Shown in pieces: positions 16,526 through 25,210 of a stretch of 64,000 nt of DNA. The first letter of the stretch is position 1; each line of letters opens with the position of its first letter. The DNA comes from Mycolicibacterium bacteremicum (GTDB lineage: Bacteria; Actinomycetota; Actinomycetes; Mycobacteriales; Mycobacteriaceae): contig NZ_MVHJ01000007.1 of assembly GCF_002086115.1 (NCBI RefSeq), positions 124,001 through 188,000 of the forward strand. The letters are read 5' to 3'. A model generated the notes under the pieces. The model was not told where the DNA came from. It ran no database searches and saw only the letters and a program-made list of their open reading frames with translations. Both the position numbers and the translations under genes were made by a program.

Positions 16526-16987
16526 ATGCGGACGGCGGTGGTGCGGATCGGGGTCGACCCGGCGGGCGGTCTGACCGCCGAGCAATTGCGCAGCGGCAAG
16601 GCCGAATTGGTCAGGCTGGCCGTCGATGCCGATGCCCGGGTCATCGACAACGGGCTGGAGTATTCGCGGGAGGCCGAGATCCTGATGGAGGGCACCGATG
16701 CCGCCGTCCTGCAGGAGCGGGCGCTGTCGATGTGCGCGGTGGCCTTCGGCACCGACCCCGTGGTGGGGGTGCTGACCTTTGTCAGCCATGGCACCGATGA
16801 TGACGCGCACGGCGTGCTGGCGGGTTTCGGGTTGACGGGCGAGGTGCACCGGTATCCCAGCGGCCAGGGCTGGGACGTGGTGGAGGTGACGTTGAGCCGC
16901 GCCGATCTGCGCCGGGTGCCGGAGAGCCGGATCCACACCGCGCTGGAGGCCTCGCTCAACAGCGAGGTGCGCATCGTGGTGACCTGA
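16526..16987 (+). CDS. conserved hypothetical protein, probably leaderless
   Basis: A 153-residue protein that I do not recognise. It is soluble, mixed alpha/beta in appearance, with no signal peptide or metal motif. It is the only plus-strand gene in the 6-20 kb minus-strand run. ATG 16526 has no ribosome binding site, but TACCCT (16513-16518) sits where a -10 box would place transcription start at 16525-16526, which points to a leaderless message. It converges with the alpha/beta hydrolase at 16993, with 5 bp between the stops. Confidence 0.7.
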   Translation: MRTAVVRIGVDPAGGLTAEQLRSGKAELVRLAVDADARVIDNGLEYSREAEILMEGTDAAVLQERALSMCAVAFGTDPVVGVLTFVSHGTDDDAHGVLAGFGLTGEVHRYPSGQGWDVVEVTLSRADLRRVPESRIHTALEASLNSEVRIVVT

Positions 16988-16992
16988 GTCCA

Positions 16993-17883
16993 TCAACGCA
17001 GGAAGTCCAGGATCGGCGGCGCGGCCTGCACCCAGGTGTCGAAGAGGCAGAATGTCTTTCCGCCACTGCGGGCGAACTTCTCGCCGGCCCGCTCCCAGGC
17101 GTCCTCCGGCCAGGGTGGGTCGATCAGCGTGGAGCCCTTGATCAGGCAGCTCACCTCCAGCGAGGTGCGCTTGGGATGGTCCCAGTCGTTCGCACCGCCC
17201 CGGATGATCAGCGTGGGCACGGTGATGTTGTCGAACATCTCGTCGGGCACCCCGGGAATGGTCTGACCCGGCTTGGGCACGAAGGCGTTCAGCCAGCGCA
17301 GCATGACCTTCAGATAGGCGTCGGCGTCCAGGGCGAGCAACCGCTGCCGGTTGTCCGGATTCTGCTCGATGCGCTCCCGCCATTCGGGCACGTTGAGCAG
17401 ACCCTCGGTGCCCAGGCCGCGGACGGCCAGGATGCTGGGGATCACGTAGTGACCACCGAGCACGAACGATCCGTAGACACCGCCGACGATGTTCCACACC
17501 ACCAGTTTTTGGACGATCTCCGGGTACAGCATGGTGGTGAGCATGGAGTCGCGGGCCCCGCCCGAGCCGCCCAGGATGATGACCGGGCCGTCGTGCACCG
17601 CGGTCACCAGCTTGTACAGCGTCTCGGCGCGCATGTGCGATTCGCTCTCGCCGTAGAACTGCACGGCGGACTTGCCGCAGTTGGGCCGGTCCCACAGCAG
17701 CACCCGGTAGCCGCCGGCCACCAGCGCCTCGGCAAGCGGCCGCAACCCCGGGATATCCTTACTGAAGCGGCCACCCGGGGTCAGCGCGATCAGTTCCCCG
17801 GTATCGCCGAGGATCTCGTAGACGACGTCGCCGCCATTGATCTCGATGGATTGCTCACCGGGCCCGAGGGCCAACCCACTCAT
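16993..17883 (-). CDS. alpha/beta hydrolase
   Basis: A 296-residue alpha/beta hydrolase. It has a P-G-G-R-F-S-K-D oxyanion region, D-R-P-N-C-G-K-S after strand 4, and the nucleophile elbow L-G-G-S-G-G. These resemble the C-C hydrolase/epoxide-hydrolase-like group. A candidate acid is in GGANDWDHP. The usual His near the C-terminus is not obvious, since the protein ends in F-D-T-W-V-Q. ATG 17883 overlaps the Rieske ferredoxin stop (ATGA). It is in one operon with the ferredoxin and two PF04909 proteins, so it may act on their product. Confidence 0.82.
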   Translation of the reverse strand: MSGLALGPGEQSIEINGGDVVYEILGDTGELIALTPGGRFSKDIPGLRPLAEALVAGGYRVLLWDRPNCGKSAVQFYGESESHMRAETLYKLVTAVHDGPVIILGGSGGARDSMLTTMLYPEIVQKLVVWNIVGGVYGSFVLGGHYVIPSILAVRGLGTEGLLNVPEWRERIEQNPDNRQRLLALDADAYLKVMLRWLNAFVPKPGQTIPGVPDEMFDNITVPTLIIRGGANDWDHPKRTSLEVSCLIKGSTLIDPPWPEDAWERAGEKFARSGGKTFCLFDTWVQAAPPILDFLR

Positions 17884-18293
17884 GCCTGCACCAGGACATC
17901 GTTGCCGACCACCCGGACCGGGTAGGTGCGGATGCTCCACTCGGGCTTGACCGCCGTGGTGCCGGTGGCCAGCTCGAAGCCCCATTGGTGCCACGGGCAG
18001 AAGATGAACTCCTTGTCGCGCACCATGACCGAGTCTCCGGGCACGTTCTCGTCGACGATGTTGAGTCCGCGTGCGCGTCCGGCGCACAACGGGCCGCCCT
18101 CGTGCGGGCAGTAGTTGGCAATCGCATAGAACGTGCCGTTGACGTTGTACACCCCGACGCCGTGGCGGCCGATGGGGACCAATTTGTGTGAGCCGTGCGG
18201 GATCTCGTCGACCGTGGCGACGACGTGTTCACGCCCCTGTGCCAATCGCGGTGCCAGCCCCGGTGCAGGTCGGGGCGTCTTCTCTTGCTCCAT
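17880..18293 (-). CDS. Rieske 2Fe-2S ferredoxin
   Basis: A 137-residue small Rieske protein with a complete cluster motif: C-P-H-E-G at residues 62-66 and C-P-W-H-Q-W near 99-104, so both Cys and both His are present. It has no signal peptide or membrane segment, so it acts as a soluble electron carrier of the biphenyl-dioxygenase ferredoxin type. It starts 4 bp after the PF04909 gene. It could supply electrons to the alpha subunit at 3655, whose own Rieske motif is damaged; that link is inference. Confidence 0.88.
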   Translation of the reverse strand: MEQEKTPRPAPGLAPRLAQGREHVVATVDEIPHGSHKLVPIGRHGVGVYNVNGTFYAIANYCPHEGGPLCAGRARGLNIVDENVPGDSVMVRDKEFIFCPWHQWGFELATGTTAVKPEWSIRTYPVRVVGNDVLVQA

Positions 18294-18296
18294 CGG

Positions 18297-19442
18297 TCAG
18301 AAGACCCTGACCTGGCCCTCGAGTGCCGGGACGGTATCCGGCACGTTCCGGTAGGTGGCCTGGGCATTGCGGAACATGATGGGCTCGCGGGCGTGGTCGG
18401 GCAGATGCTTGACCAGCCAACGTGGATCGTCGAACGTCCAGTGCGGGTAGTCGCTGCTGAACAGCAGGATCTTCTCGCATTCCATCCATTCGAAGGCCCG
18501 GGTCAACTCGGTCTTGTCCTCCGGGTAGTCCAGCGGCTGCGTGGTGAACTTGATGTGGTCCTTGACGTACTCGCTGGGCTTGCGCTTGATGTCCACCCAG
18601 GACTTGCGGGCTTCGTAGAGAGCGTCCATCCGCCACATCAGCGGCAGGATCCAGGTGAAGGCGTGTTCGACGAAGACGATCTTCAAGCTCGGGTGGCGGT
18701 CGAAGGTGCCGTCGAAGATCAGGCTCATCACCTGGTTGGCCGCCAGCAGCGAGTAGGTGACCATGAAATCGTGGTTGTAGCTGGGTAATCCGACCGGGGG
18801 CATGGGCAGCTCGTCGTAGTGGCTGCGGGACAGATGGCAGCTGACCGGGATGTCGTGCTTGGTCGCCGCCGCCCAGATCGGGTCGTACTTGGGGTTGCCC
18901 CAGGACGGGCGTGGCTCGGCCTTGATCAGGATCTGCGACATGAACGGGTGGTCGGCCCAGTTCTCGATTTCCTCGACGCTTTTCTCCGGCTCTTCGATGG
19001 CCAGGCAGATCGACCCGCGCCACCGCTCGTGCCAGTTGTTCTTGCTGTCCAGCCAGTGGTTGGCCTGCCAGTGGTTGAGCGCCACCGACATCGCGTGCTG
19101 GGCCTCCGGGATGCGGGCCGGGTACGCGGCGGGCTCCAGGATGCAGACGTCCGCGCCGGCCTCCATGATCAACTGCTTGAAGGCGAGTTCGGGATCGCTG
19201 CAGGCGAATTCGCCGTCGGCGGGGAAGGCGTCCAGGCGCATCGCGTAGGAGTGCGCATAGTCGGGGGCATCGTAGTAGATCTGGTCGCCGACCTTGTGGG
19301 TGCCGAAGTACTTGCTGCGCCACGGCTCCGGGATGTACTGGCCGAGGTCGCCGGAGCGCGGCGCGGGATGGACATCGGAGTCGACGCAGCGCACCCCGAT
19401 GCGCTCGGCGGCGGGCACCCGGGGATTGGCGGTGGTGGTCAT
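18297..19442 (-). CDS. PF04909 amidohydrolase (TIM-barrel metal-dependent hydrolase)
   Basis: A 381-residue amidohydrolase_2 protein. Metal-binding positions are visible: D-S-D-V-H near residues 22-26, a mid-protein His in SCHLSRSH, V-E-H-A, and the final Asp in SSDYPHW. Members act as decarboxylases or hydrolases on cyclic or unsaturated acids. ATG 19442 overlaps the upstream stop (ATGA), so it is co-translated with the paralogue at 19439. The pair begins behind a GAGAAT-type operator at 20585, and a third paralogue is at 52330 with the same operator type. Confidence 0.88.
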   Translation of the reverse strand: MTTTANPRVPAAERIGVRCVDSDVHPAPRSGDLGQYIPEPWRSKYFGTHKVGDQIYYDAPDYAHSYAMRLDAFPADGEFACSDPELAFKQLIMEAGADVCILEPAAYPARIPEAQHAMSVALNHWQANHWLDSKNNWHERWRGSICLAIEEPEKSVEEIENWADHPFMSQILIKAEPRPSWGNPKYDPIWAAATKHDIPVSCHLSRSHYDELPMPPVGLPSYNHDFMVTYSLLAANQVMSLIFDGTFDRHPSLKIVFVEHAFTWILPLMWRMDALYEARKSWVDIKRKPSEYVKDHIKFTTQPLDYPEDKTELTRAFEWMECEKILLFSSDYPHWTFDDPRWLVKHLPDHAREPIMFRNAQATYRNVPDTVPALEGQVRVF

Positions 19443-20551
19443 AGGCGTGCCTCCTCGTTCGCGGTTACCCCGACTTCGATCCCGTACAGCGCAGCCGCAT
19501 TGCGCCAGCAGAGCTTGTCGCGCTGCTCGGCGCTGTAGGCGCCGGGCACCGCCAGTTCGTTGAGCTGCCAGTGCGGGTAGCTGGAGCCGTACATCACCAT
19601 GTCGTCTTTACCGGTGAAACCGGCCCATTCACCGGCGAATTCGACATCACCGGGGCCGTCGAGGCTGCCCTCGACGAAGAACACGTGTCCGGGCAGATAG
19701 TCACTGGGCATCTTCGGCGCCCACGGGGTCTGCTCCAGATGCGGACGGCCGAAGCAATCCATCCGCCAGATGAACGGGGTCAGCAGGTCGGCGGCGCCGT
19801 CGGCCCAGACGAACTTCAGCTCCGGCCACTTCTCGAACACGCCCTCGGCGATCATGTTCATCAGGTGATAGAGGAAGTTCAGCGCGGTGAAGCCGACGTA
19901 CTGCTCGTAGGTGCGGGTGAGCCCGTTCGGGGTGGGCGGCAGCATCACCCCGGAGCCCACCTCGAAGTGCACGGCCACCGGCAGGCCCGCGTCCACGGCA
20001 GCCTCCCACAGCGGCCAGAACTGCGGTTTGCCATAGAGTTCGCGCGACTGCAGTGGGATGCCGAGTTGAACCACCCGCGGATGGTTTCGGTACTTGTCGA
20101 TCTCACGCAGCGCGCCGGTGATGTCGTCCGGGTTGACCCGGATGGTGCCGCGGAAGCGCTCCCCGAACTCGGCATGCTCCAGCCAGCGGGTCACCATCAT
20201 CTCGTTGTGCGCGGCGGCCAGCGCGGAGCCCAGATGACGGTCGGGCATGATGCCGCGGGTCATCGGATGCAGGATCGCGATGTCGACGCCGCGGTCGCCG
20301 AACAGGTGCTGGGCTGCCACCGCCGGGTCGGAGCCGGGGTACTGACCGTCGGGACCCTCTGTGCGCGGGGCATATTCGCCGCCGGGCGCGCCGTACCAGT
20401 CCATCTCGTAGTCCGGGAATCCCCGGCTGCGGAACGGTTCCTGCAGAAAGTTCCTGCGCAGGTCCTTGTTCGACTCGACGAAGATGTGCACGCTGGCATC
20501 GATCACGGGTGTGCGCACCACACCGCCCGCACCGTCCGGCAGGTCCCTCAT
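19439..20551 (-). CDS. PF04909 amidohydrolase paralogue with substituted catalytic Asp
   Basis: A 370-residue paralogue of the next gene. The first motif is D-A-S-V-H and a central His is in AVHFEVG, but the C-terminal motif reads Y-G-S-S-Y-P-H where its paralogues have S-D-Y-P-H or S-D-W-P-H. The Asp that normally activates the metal-bound water is Ser (codon at 19580-19582). It may be a non-catalytic partner of the gene at 18297. ATG 20551 lies 33 bases from an AAGAAT-ATT-GTTCTC operator. It is divergent from the acyl-CoA dehydrogenase pair. Confidence 0.85.
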   Translation of the reverse strand: MRDLPDGAGGVVRTPVIDASVHIFVESNKDLRRNFLQEPFRSRGFPDYEMDWYGAPGGEYAPRTEGPDGQYPGSDPAVAAQHLFGDRGVDIAILHPMTRGIMPDRHLGSALAAAHNEMMVTRWLEHAEFGERFRGTIRVNPDDITGALREIDKYRNHPRVVQLGIPLQSRELYGKPQFWPLWEAAVDAGLPVAVHFEVGSGVMLPPTPNGLTRTYEQYVGFTALNFLYHLMNMIAEGVFEKWPELKFVWADGAADLLTPFIWRMDCFGRPHLEQTPWAPKMPSDYLPGHVFFVEGSLDGPGDVEFAGEWAGFTGKDDMVMYGSSYPHWQLNELAVPGAYSAEQRDKLCWRNAAALYGIEVGVTANEEARL

Positions 20552-20584
20552 GGACCCCAGTGTAGATCCTTGTTCTTCAATATC

Positions 20585-20599
20585 AAGAATATTGTTCTC
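20585..20599. promoter_or_regulatory. GAGAAT-N3-ATTCTC operator, variant
   Basis: AAGAAT-ATT-GTTCTC matches 10 of 12 palindrome positions and keeps its symmetry. It lies 34 bp upstream of the PF04909 pair start at 20551 (minus strand). Confidence 0.65.
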
Positions 20600-20707
20600 C
20601 AGCGGATCGCTTACATCCGCGCTGGTGAGAGTGTCTGCTGGTCAGTTGCGTAGCGCCGGTGCGCTGGAACCACATAGTGAGAATTCGAGAATGGTGACGC
20701 CGCTGAC

Positions 20708-20722
20708 GAGAATGGTATTCTC
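20708..20722. promoter_or_regulatory. GAGAAT-N3-ATTCTC operator, perfect
   Basis: GAGAAT-GGT-ATTCTC, all 12 positions palindromic, 36 bp before the acyl-CoA dehydrogenase start at 20759. Two extra GAGAAT half-sites lie at 20679 and 20687. Confidence 0.75.
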
Positions 20723-20758
20723 ATGGCGACGGAACGAGGGAGAGGCGGGAGGTGCCGG

Positions 20759-21781
20759 ATGCTTCTGGAGTTCGACGCTGATCAGCGGCTTTGGCAGGAG
20801 ACGGTGCGTGATGCGGTGGGCAAACAGTGCCCCGCCTCGCTGGTACGCAGCATCGCCGAGGGGAAACACGACGGTGCCGAGCCGCTGTGGCGGTCCTATC
20901 TGGAGGCCGGCTGGACCGAGCTGACCGATCCGGACAACGCGGTCGAGCTCGCGATCGTGCTCGAGGAACTGGGCCGCGCCACCGACCCGACGCCGTTCCT
21001 GGCCACGCTGTCGCAGTTCGCGCCGTTGGCCGGTGACCGGTTCGATCCGAACACCGCAGGCGCCGCGGTCTACGACGGGGTCAGCGCGAACTGGTCGGTC
21101 GACGGCTGGATCCTGGACGGCACCTCGAAGTTCGTGCTCGACGGTGACCGCGCCGAGCGGCTCGCCGTGGTGACCCCGGCCGGGGTGTTCGTCGTCGACG
21201 CCGGCCTGGCCGTGACGCGGCGCCGCGACGTGTTCGATCCGGTGCTGCACGTGTCGGAGGTGAGTTTCGAGTCCGTGCGGGTCGAGGAATCCGACCGGCT
21301 GGACCTCGATCCGTCGGCCGCGCGCACGCTGGTCGAACGGGGGCGGCACATCGCCTTGATGGGCATGGCGATCACCATGGTCGGCGCCTGCCAACGGGTG
21401 CTCGATCTCGCGCTCGAACACGCCAAGAGCCGCTATCAGTTCGGGGTGCCGATCGGCTCGTTCCAGGCCATCCAGCACAAGGCGACCGATATGTACGTGG
21501 CGATCGAGCGGGCACGGGCGCTGTCCTACTTCGCCGCGCTCACCATCGCCGCCGACGACCCGCGCCGCCGGATCGCCGCCGCCATGGCCAAGGCCAGCGC
21601 GGGGGAGTGCCAGACCCTGGTGTTCCAGCATGGTCTGCAGACGTTCGGAGCCATGGGCTTCACCTGGGAGAACGACCTTCAGTTCGCGTTGAAGCGGGCC
21701 AAGGCCGGCGAGCTTCTGCTCGGTGGCGCCGCCCAACACCGCGCTCTCATCGCCGAGGAGTTTGATGCAACTCGAATTTGA
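20759..21781 (+). CDS. acyl-CoA dehydrogenase, small (FadE28-like) subunit
   Basis: A 340-residue acyl-CoA dehydrogenase that is shorter than usual (about 380-400) and has a divergent N-terminal half. The C-terminal part is typical: HAKSRYQFGVPIGSFQAIQH and a G-F-T-W-E-N-D-L motif. In steroid-type pathways such short members pair with a full-length partner to form alpha2beta2 enzymes. ATG 20759 has GGGAGG upstream; an ATG at 20723 lies right against the operator and has no such site. The next gene overlaps by 17 bp. It catalyses alpha,beta-dehydrogenation of an acyl-CoA together with the 21765 product (inference). Confidence 0.87.
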   Translation: MLLEFDADQRLWQETVRDAVGKQCPASLVRSIAEGKHDGAEPLWRSYLEAGWTELTDPDNAVELAIVLEELGRATDPTPFLATLSQFAPLAGDRFDPNTAGAAVYDGVSANWSVDGWILDGTSKFVLDGDRAERLAVVTPAGVFVVDAGLAVTRRRDVFDPVLHVSEVSFESVRVEESDRLDLDPSAARTLVERGRHIALMGMAITMVGACQRVLDLALEHAKSRYQFGVPIGSFQAIQHKATDMYVAIERARALSYFAALTIAADDPRRRIAAAMAKASAGECQTLVFQHGLQTFGAMGFTWENDLQFALKRAKAGELLLGGAAQHRALIAEEFDATRI

Positions 21782-22952
21782 TCCCGACGTCGAAGAGTTC
21801 CGCGCCGAGTTCGCGGCCTTCCTCGACGAGCACCTGCCCTCTGCCGCACAGACTCTGGAGCGTCCGCGCTCGGTGTCGCACATGCCGCAGTGGGCCCGCG
21901 ACTGGCAGCGACTGCTGTTCGACAACGGTTGGCTACTGCCCGCTCAGCCACCCGAGTTCGGCGGCCGCAACGCCACGGTGTTGCAGACCTACGTGCATCT
22001 GGAAGAACTGTGCCGTCGCCGGATCTACCACAGCTTCAACCCCCAGGGCGTCAACATCGTTGCCGCATCCCTGATCTCGTTCGGCACTGACGAGCAGAAG
22101 CAGAAGTGGGCTGTCCCGGTGCTGCGCGGCGAGAAGACCGCGTCGTTGGGCATGAGTGAGCCCAGCGCCGGATCGGACCTGGCATCGTTGCGCACCAAGG
22201 CAACTTTCGAGGACGGCCCAGAAGGCGGGGTCTTCGTCGTCAACGGACAGAAGGTGTGGACCTCCGGCGCACACGACGCCGATTGGTTGCTGACCTTCGT
22301 CCGCACCGATCCGGATGCGCCCAAGCACAAGGGAATCAGTGTCCTCATCATCCCGACCGACACCGAAGGGGTGGTGTGCCGGCCGTTCGCCGACATCTGC
22401 GGCGAGGACAACAAGGATTTCAACGAGGTCTTCTTCGCCGATGTCCGGGTGCCCGCCGAGAATCTCGTCGGGCCGCTCAACGGCGGCTGGAAGGTGGCCA
22501 ACGGTTCCCTGGGCCACGAGCGCACCATGATGTGGCTGGGCTTCGCCGACCGGATCGCCAACTCCATCGGCGATTTCACTCCGTCCACGCCGCTGGAACG
22601 CGATCAGCTGGCCAGCACCATCATGGACTACCAGGCGCTGCGGTTGCTCGGGTCGGTCGGGCTGGCCAAGGCCGCCCGCGGTGAGGTCGACGTCGCGTCG
22701 GTGTCGGTGCCCAAGCTGCTCGGCGCCGAGGCCGAGTTGCGGGCATCGAACAATGCGCTCGTCGCGGCCGGTGCCGAGGGGTTGATCCATCCGTCGTTCA
22801 GCGGGCCGTACGCGCACATGAACCTGGACCACTACTACGCGAGCTGGTTCGAGCGGTATGCCCGCAGCTTCTCGGGCACGATCGCCGGTGGCACGTCGGA
22901 AATCCAGCGCAACATCATCGCCCAGCAGGTGCTCGGCCTGCCGCGCGGCTGA
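21765..22952 (+). CDS. acyl-CoA dehydrogenase, large subunit
   Basis: A 395-residue acyl-CoA dehydrogenase with FAD and substrate motifs in place: SLGMSEPSAGSD near residues 127-138 and TIAGGTSEIQRN near the C-terminus. It probably forms a heterotetramer with the shorter subunit encoded just upstream, as ChsE-type enzymes do in cholesterol side-chain degradation. ATG 21765 follows GAGGAG within the end of the previous gene. It is the last gene of the transcript; a strong hairpin follows at 22981. Confidence 0.9.
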   Translation: MQLEFDPDVEEFRAEFAAFLDEHLPSAAQTLERPRSVSHMPQWARDWQRLLFDNGWLLPAQPPEFGGRNATVLQTYVHLEELCRRRIYHSFNPQGVNIVAASLISFGTDEQKQKWAVPVLRGEKTASLGMSEPSAGSDLASLRTKATFEDGPEGGVFVVNGQKVWTSGAHDADWLLTFVRTDPDAPKHKGISVLIIPTDTEGVVCRPFADICGEDNKDFNEVFFADVRVPAENLVGPLNGGWKVANGSLGHERTMMWLGFADRIANSIGDFTPSTPLERDQLASTIMDYQALRLLGSVGLAKAARGEVDVASVSVPKLLGAEAELRASNNALVAAGAEGLIHPSFSGPYAHMNLDHYYASWFERYARSFSGTIAGGTSEIQRNIIAQQVLGLPRG

Positions 22953-22980
22953 GTCCGCGCGACGACGTTCTCCCGACAAC

Positions 22981-23024
22981 GAAAAACGTCCCGCCCTCCG
23001 GACCGGAGGGCGGGACGTTCTTTC
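22981..23024. terminator. bidirectional hairpin terminator
   Basis: A 17-bp perfect stem (22985-23001 with 23003-23019) centred on A23002, flanked by GAAAAA on the left and TTCTTT on the right, between convergent genes. It would end transcription from both the acyl-CoA dehydrogenase and the haemophore-like gene. Confidence 0.9.
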
Positions 23025-23034
23025 GTTGAGCGGG

Positions 23035-23373
23035 TCAGTAGTTGTTGCAGGTACCCGCGAGGTTCTGCACGGCACCCAGGTAGCTCGCGGCGCCCGGGTA
23101 GGCGGCGATCTGGTTGACCGTATTCTGCCGCTCGGCCGGACCGGAGTTCAGGAAGGTCCGCAGCATGCCGAGCGCCATCGGCTGAGCGTTGAACTGGGCG
23201 GCCAGGTCGGGCTGCTGCGCGTTCATCGCGGCCATCACCTGGTCATACGTGCAGGTCGTGTTGACGACATTGCTGAGGTCGGGCTGGGCAGAGGCGATCC
23301 CGGCCGACATCGGCAGCGCGACCGCGATCCCGCCGATCACGACGGCCAGCTTCGTGCGCGACACCTTGAGCAT
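23035..23373 (-). CDS. secreted haemophore-related protein
   Basis: A 112-residue secreted protein. The N-terminus is a Sec signal peptide (about 30 residues, cleavage likely after A-S-A), followed by an all-helical domain with two Cys (TTCTYDQ and GTCNNY) that can form a disulfide. The pattern C-T-Y-D-Q-V-M-A-A-M-N and the Q-P-D-L-A-A-Q-F region are typical of the mycobacterial haemophore/Rv0203-like family, which binds haem outside the cell. GGGGAAAGG precedes ATG 23373. It does not seem part of the catabolic operons. Confidence 0.85.
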   Translation of the reverse strand: MLKVSRTKLAVVIGGIAVALPMSAGIASAQPDLSNVVNTTCTYDQVMAAMNAQQPDLAAQFNAQPMALGMLRTFLNSGPAERQNTVNQIAAYPGAASYLGAVQNLAGTCNNY

Positions 23374-23514
23374 GTGGTTTATACCTTTCCCCACCCGACT
23401 GATTCGGGCGACATCCTCCTTGTCGTGGAGGGCATCTAATTTGTTACACATCTTTGTGATCAAAAGGCTAACAGGATCGCCGTTGATCCATGCAAGTCCT
23501 TTACCCGGCAACAA

Positions 23515-23533
23515 CGCTGCCAAAACGGCAGCG
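23515..23533. terminator. hairpin between haemophore-like and P450 genes
   Basis: CGCTGCC (23515-23521), loop AAAAC, GGCAGCG (23527-23533), a 7-bp stem. Read on the minus strand it follows the P450 stop by about 30 bases and its loop contains GTTTT. A weak terminator is possible. The rest of 23374-23564 shows only the likely promoter of the haemophore-like gene. Confidence 0.45.
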
Positions 23534-23564
23534 CATTCCCGCCGACGGTGGGGGCGGCGGCGGG

Positions 23565-24932
23565 TCACTTCCAGTCGATGACGGCCTTTTCCTTGCGCTC
23601 GGTGATCGGCCGGGCCAGTTCCTGTTCGTTGCAGATGCGCTGCAGATTGTCCAGCGTCTCGTCCAGGCCGGGGCCCTGTCGCTTGCCCGGGGTGAAGGTC
23701 GCCGGCAGGTTGCGCATGCCCTGGATCACGCCGATGGTGTCGTAGTGCACGGTGCCCTCGGGGTCGCACACATAGTCCGGCATCCGGTCCAGCACCGCGG
23801 TCAGCATCGACTTGAACACCGTGCGGGCGACGTTGGAGCCCACGCAGCGGTGTACGCCGATCCCGAAGCTGAAGTGCCGGTTGCCCTTGCGGTCCATGAT
23901 CAGCTCGTTGGGCTGATCGAATACCGCCGGGTCGCGGTTGGCCATCGCCCAGGACAGCCACAGTCGCTCGTACTGCTTGAACTGCTGCCCCTCGACCTCG
24001 ACGTCCTCGGCGAAGGTCCGTCCGTCGCCCGGCGCGGGGGTGAAGAAGCGCAGGAATTCCTCGGTGGCCGGGTTCAGCAGTGTGTCGCGGTCGCGGGAGA
24101 GCCGCTCGCGCTCGTCGGGATGCTCCCCGAGCCACTCCAGGGCGTGTGCGGTCAATGCGGTGGTGGTGTCGAATCCGCCGCCGATGACCAGGCCCAGGTT
24201 GCCCAGGATCTCCATATCCGGCGCCGGCTCGCCGTCGATGCGCAGCTGCAGCATGGCGTTGACCAACCCCGGCCGCGGGTTCTCCCGGATCTCCATCATG
24301 TTGTTGATGATGTCGATGCCCATCTCGCGGTGCTGCTCGTTGATCTTCTCGCGTTCCGGGGCATGCTCCGGGGTGTAGACCGAGGCGTGCGTGGGCTCGC
24401 TGTAGACCTTCCACTTCTTCAGGTCCAGGCCCATCATGGCCAGCGTGAACACCGCGGGCACCACGTTGGCCAGGTGGTCGACGAAGTCGATGCGGCCCGA
24501 CTCGATGTGTTCGTCGAGGGCGGCGCGGGTGATCTCGTCGACGAACGGTTCCCAGCGCTTGATGGCCGCGGGGGACAGGTAGGGGTTCAGCGCGCCGCGG
24601 TAGGCGCTGTGCTCGGGCTCGTCCATCTCCAGGATGCCGCCGCGCACCACGGTGGCGCGGCTGGCCTTGGGGATGGTGATGCCCTTGAACGGCGTCTCAC
24701 CGGAGATGTCGTGGTGGTTGGACACCACCGGGCAGCGGGCCAGTTCGAAGACGTGCTTGCTGTCGGCGGCGACCCAGTGCCCGTCGTAGACATCGGTCCA
24801 CGCCAACGGGCACTTGGACTGCATCTCTTCGGTGATCTTCTCGAATTGCAGCCGGTATTCCGGGGTGTGCCGGTCGAAGTGGTAGGTGTTCTTCTTGCGG
24901 TCTTCGTCGGCCGAGATGTCATCGATGGTCAT
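23565..24932 (-). CDS. cytochrome P450
   Basis: A 455-residue P450, longer than most bacterial ones because of an N-terminal region with FDRHTPEYR and a C-terminal tail of about 35 residues rich in charged residues. It shows the I-helix GGFDTT, ExxR in EEFLRFF, and the haem loop FSFGIGVHRCVG. Its operon partners are the 3Fe-4S ferredoxin at 24985, a mycofactocin-type SDR at 25211 and an SDR at 26110, in transcription order SDR, SDR, ferredoxin, P450. This looks like a hydroxylase followed by alcohol oxidation. ATG 24932 follows GAAGAAAG. Confidence 0.92.
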   Translation of the reverse strand: MTIDDISADEDRKKNTYHFDRHTPEYRLQFEKITEEMQSKCPLAWTDVYDGHWVAADSKHVFELARCPVVSNHHDISGETPFKGITIPKASRATVVRGGILEMDEPEHSAYRGALNPYLSPAAIKRWEPFVDEITRAALDEHIESGRIDFVDHLANVVPAVFTLAMMGLDLKKWKVYSEPTHASVYTPEHAPEREKINEQHREMGIDIINNMMEIRENPRPGLVNAMLQLRIDGEPAPDMEILGNLGLVIGGGFDTTTALTAHALEWLGEHPDERERLSRDRDTLLNPATEEFLRFFTPAPGDGRTFAEDVEVEGQQFKQYERLWLSWAMANRDPAVFDQPNELIMDRKGNRHFSFGIGVHRCVGSNVARTVFKSMLTAVLDRMPDYVCDPEGTVHYDTIGVIQGMRNLPATFTPGKRQGPGLDETLDNLQRICNEQELARPITERKEKAVIDWK

Positions 24933-24984
24933 GGCTGGCTTTCTTCAGGCGCATTTCATGGCGTTGTCTGGCTGGGCGGCAGCG

Positions 24985-25176
24985 TCATTCGATGACGATG
25001 GCCTGTTCCGGGCAGGAGTGCACGGCCTCGCGCACCGCGTCCTCCTGATCGGCGGGGACCACATCCGAGGCGGGTGAGGCGTGGCCGTCGACATCGTCGA
25101 GTTCGAACGCGTCGGGCGCGATCATCGCGCACAGGGTATGGCCCTGGCAACGACTTCCGTCAACCGAAACCTTCAC
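24985..25176 (-). CDS. 3Fe-4S type ferredoxin, P450 partner
   Basis: A 63-residue ferredoxin with C-Q-G-H-T-L-C at residues 10-16 and S-C-P-E-Q-A near 54-59. The His in the variable position is the most common variant among P450-linked ferredoxins. GTG 25176 is preceded by AAAGAGG. It lies 52 bp before the P450 gene and should be its electron donor. Confidence 0.92.
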   Translation of the reverse strand: MKVSVDGSRCQGHTLCAMIAPDAFELDDVDGHASPASDVVPADQEDAVREAVHSCPEQAIVIE

Positions 25177-25210
25177 TGCGTCAACCTCTTTCGGTTCGTT
25201 CCTGGAAGCA

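Noticed and set aside
20679..20692. GAGAATTCGAGAAT as an eighth operator
   Set aside because: It contains two direct half-sites 8 bp apart, not a GAGAAT-N3-ATTCTC palindrome; it is mentioned only as auxiliary half-sites.
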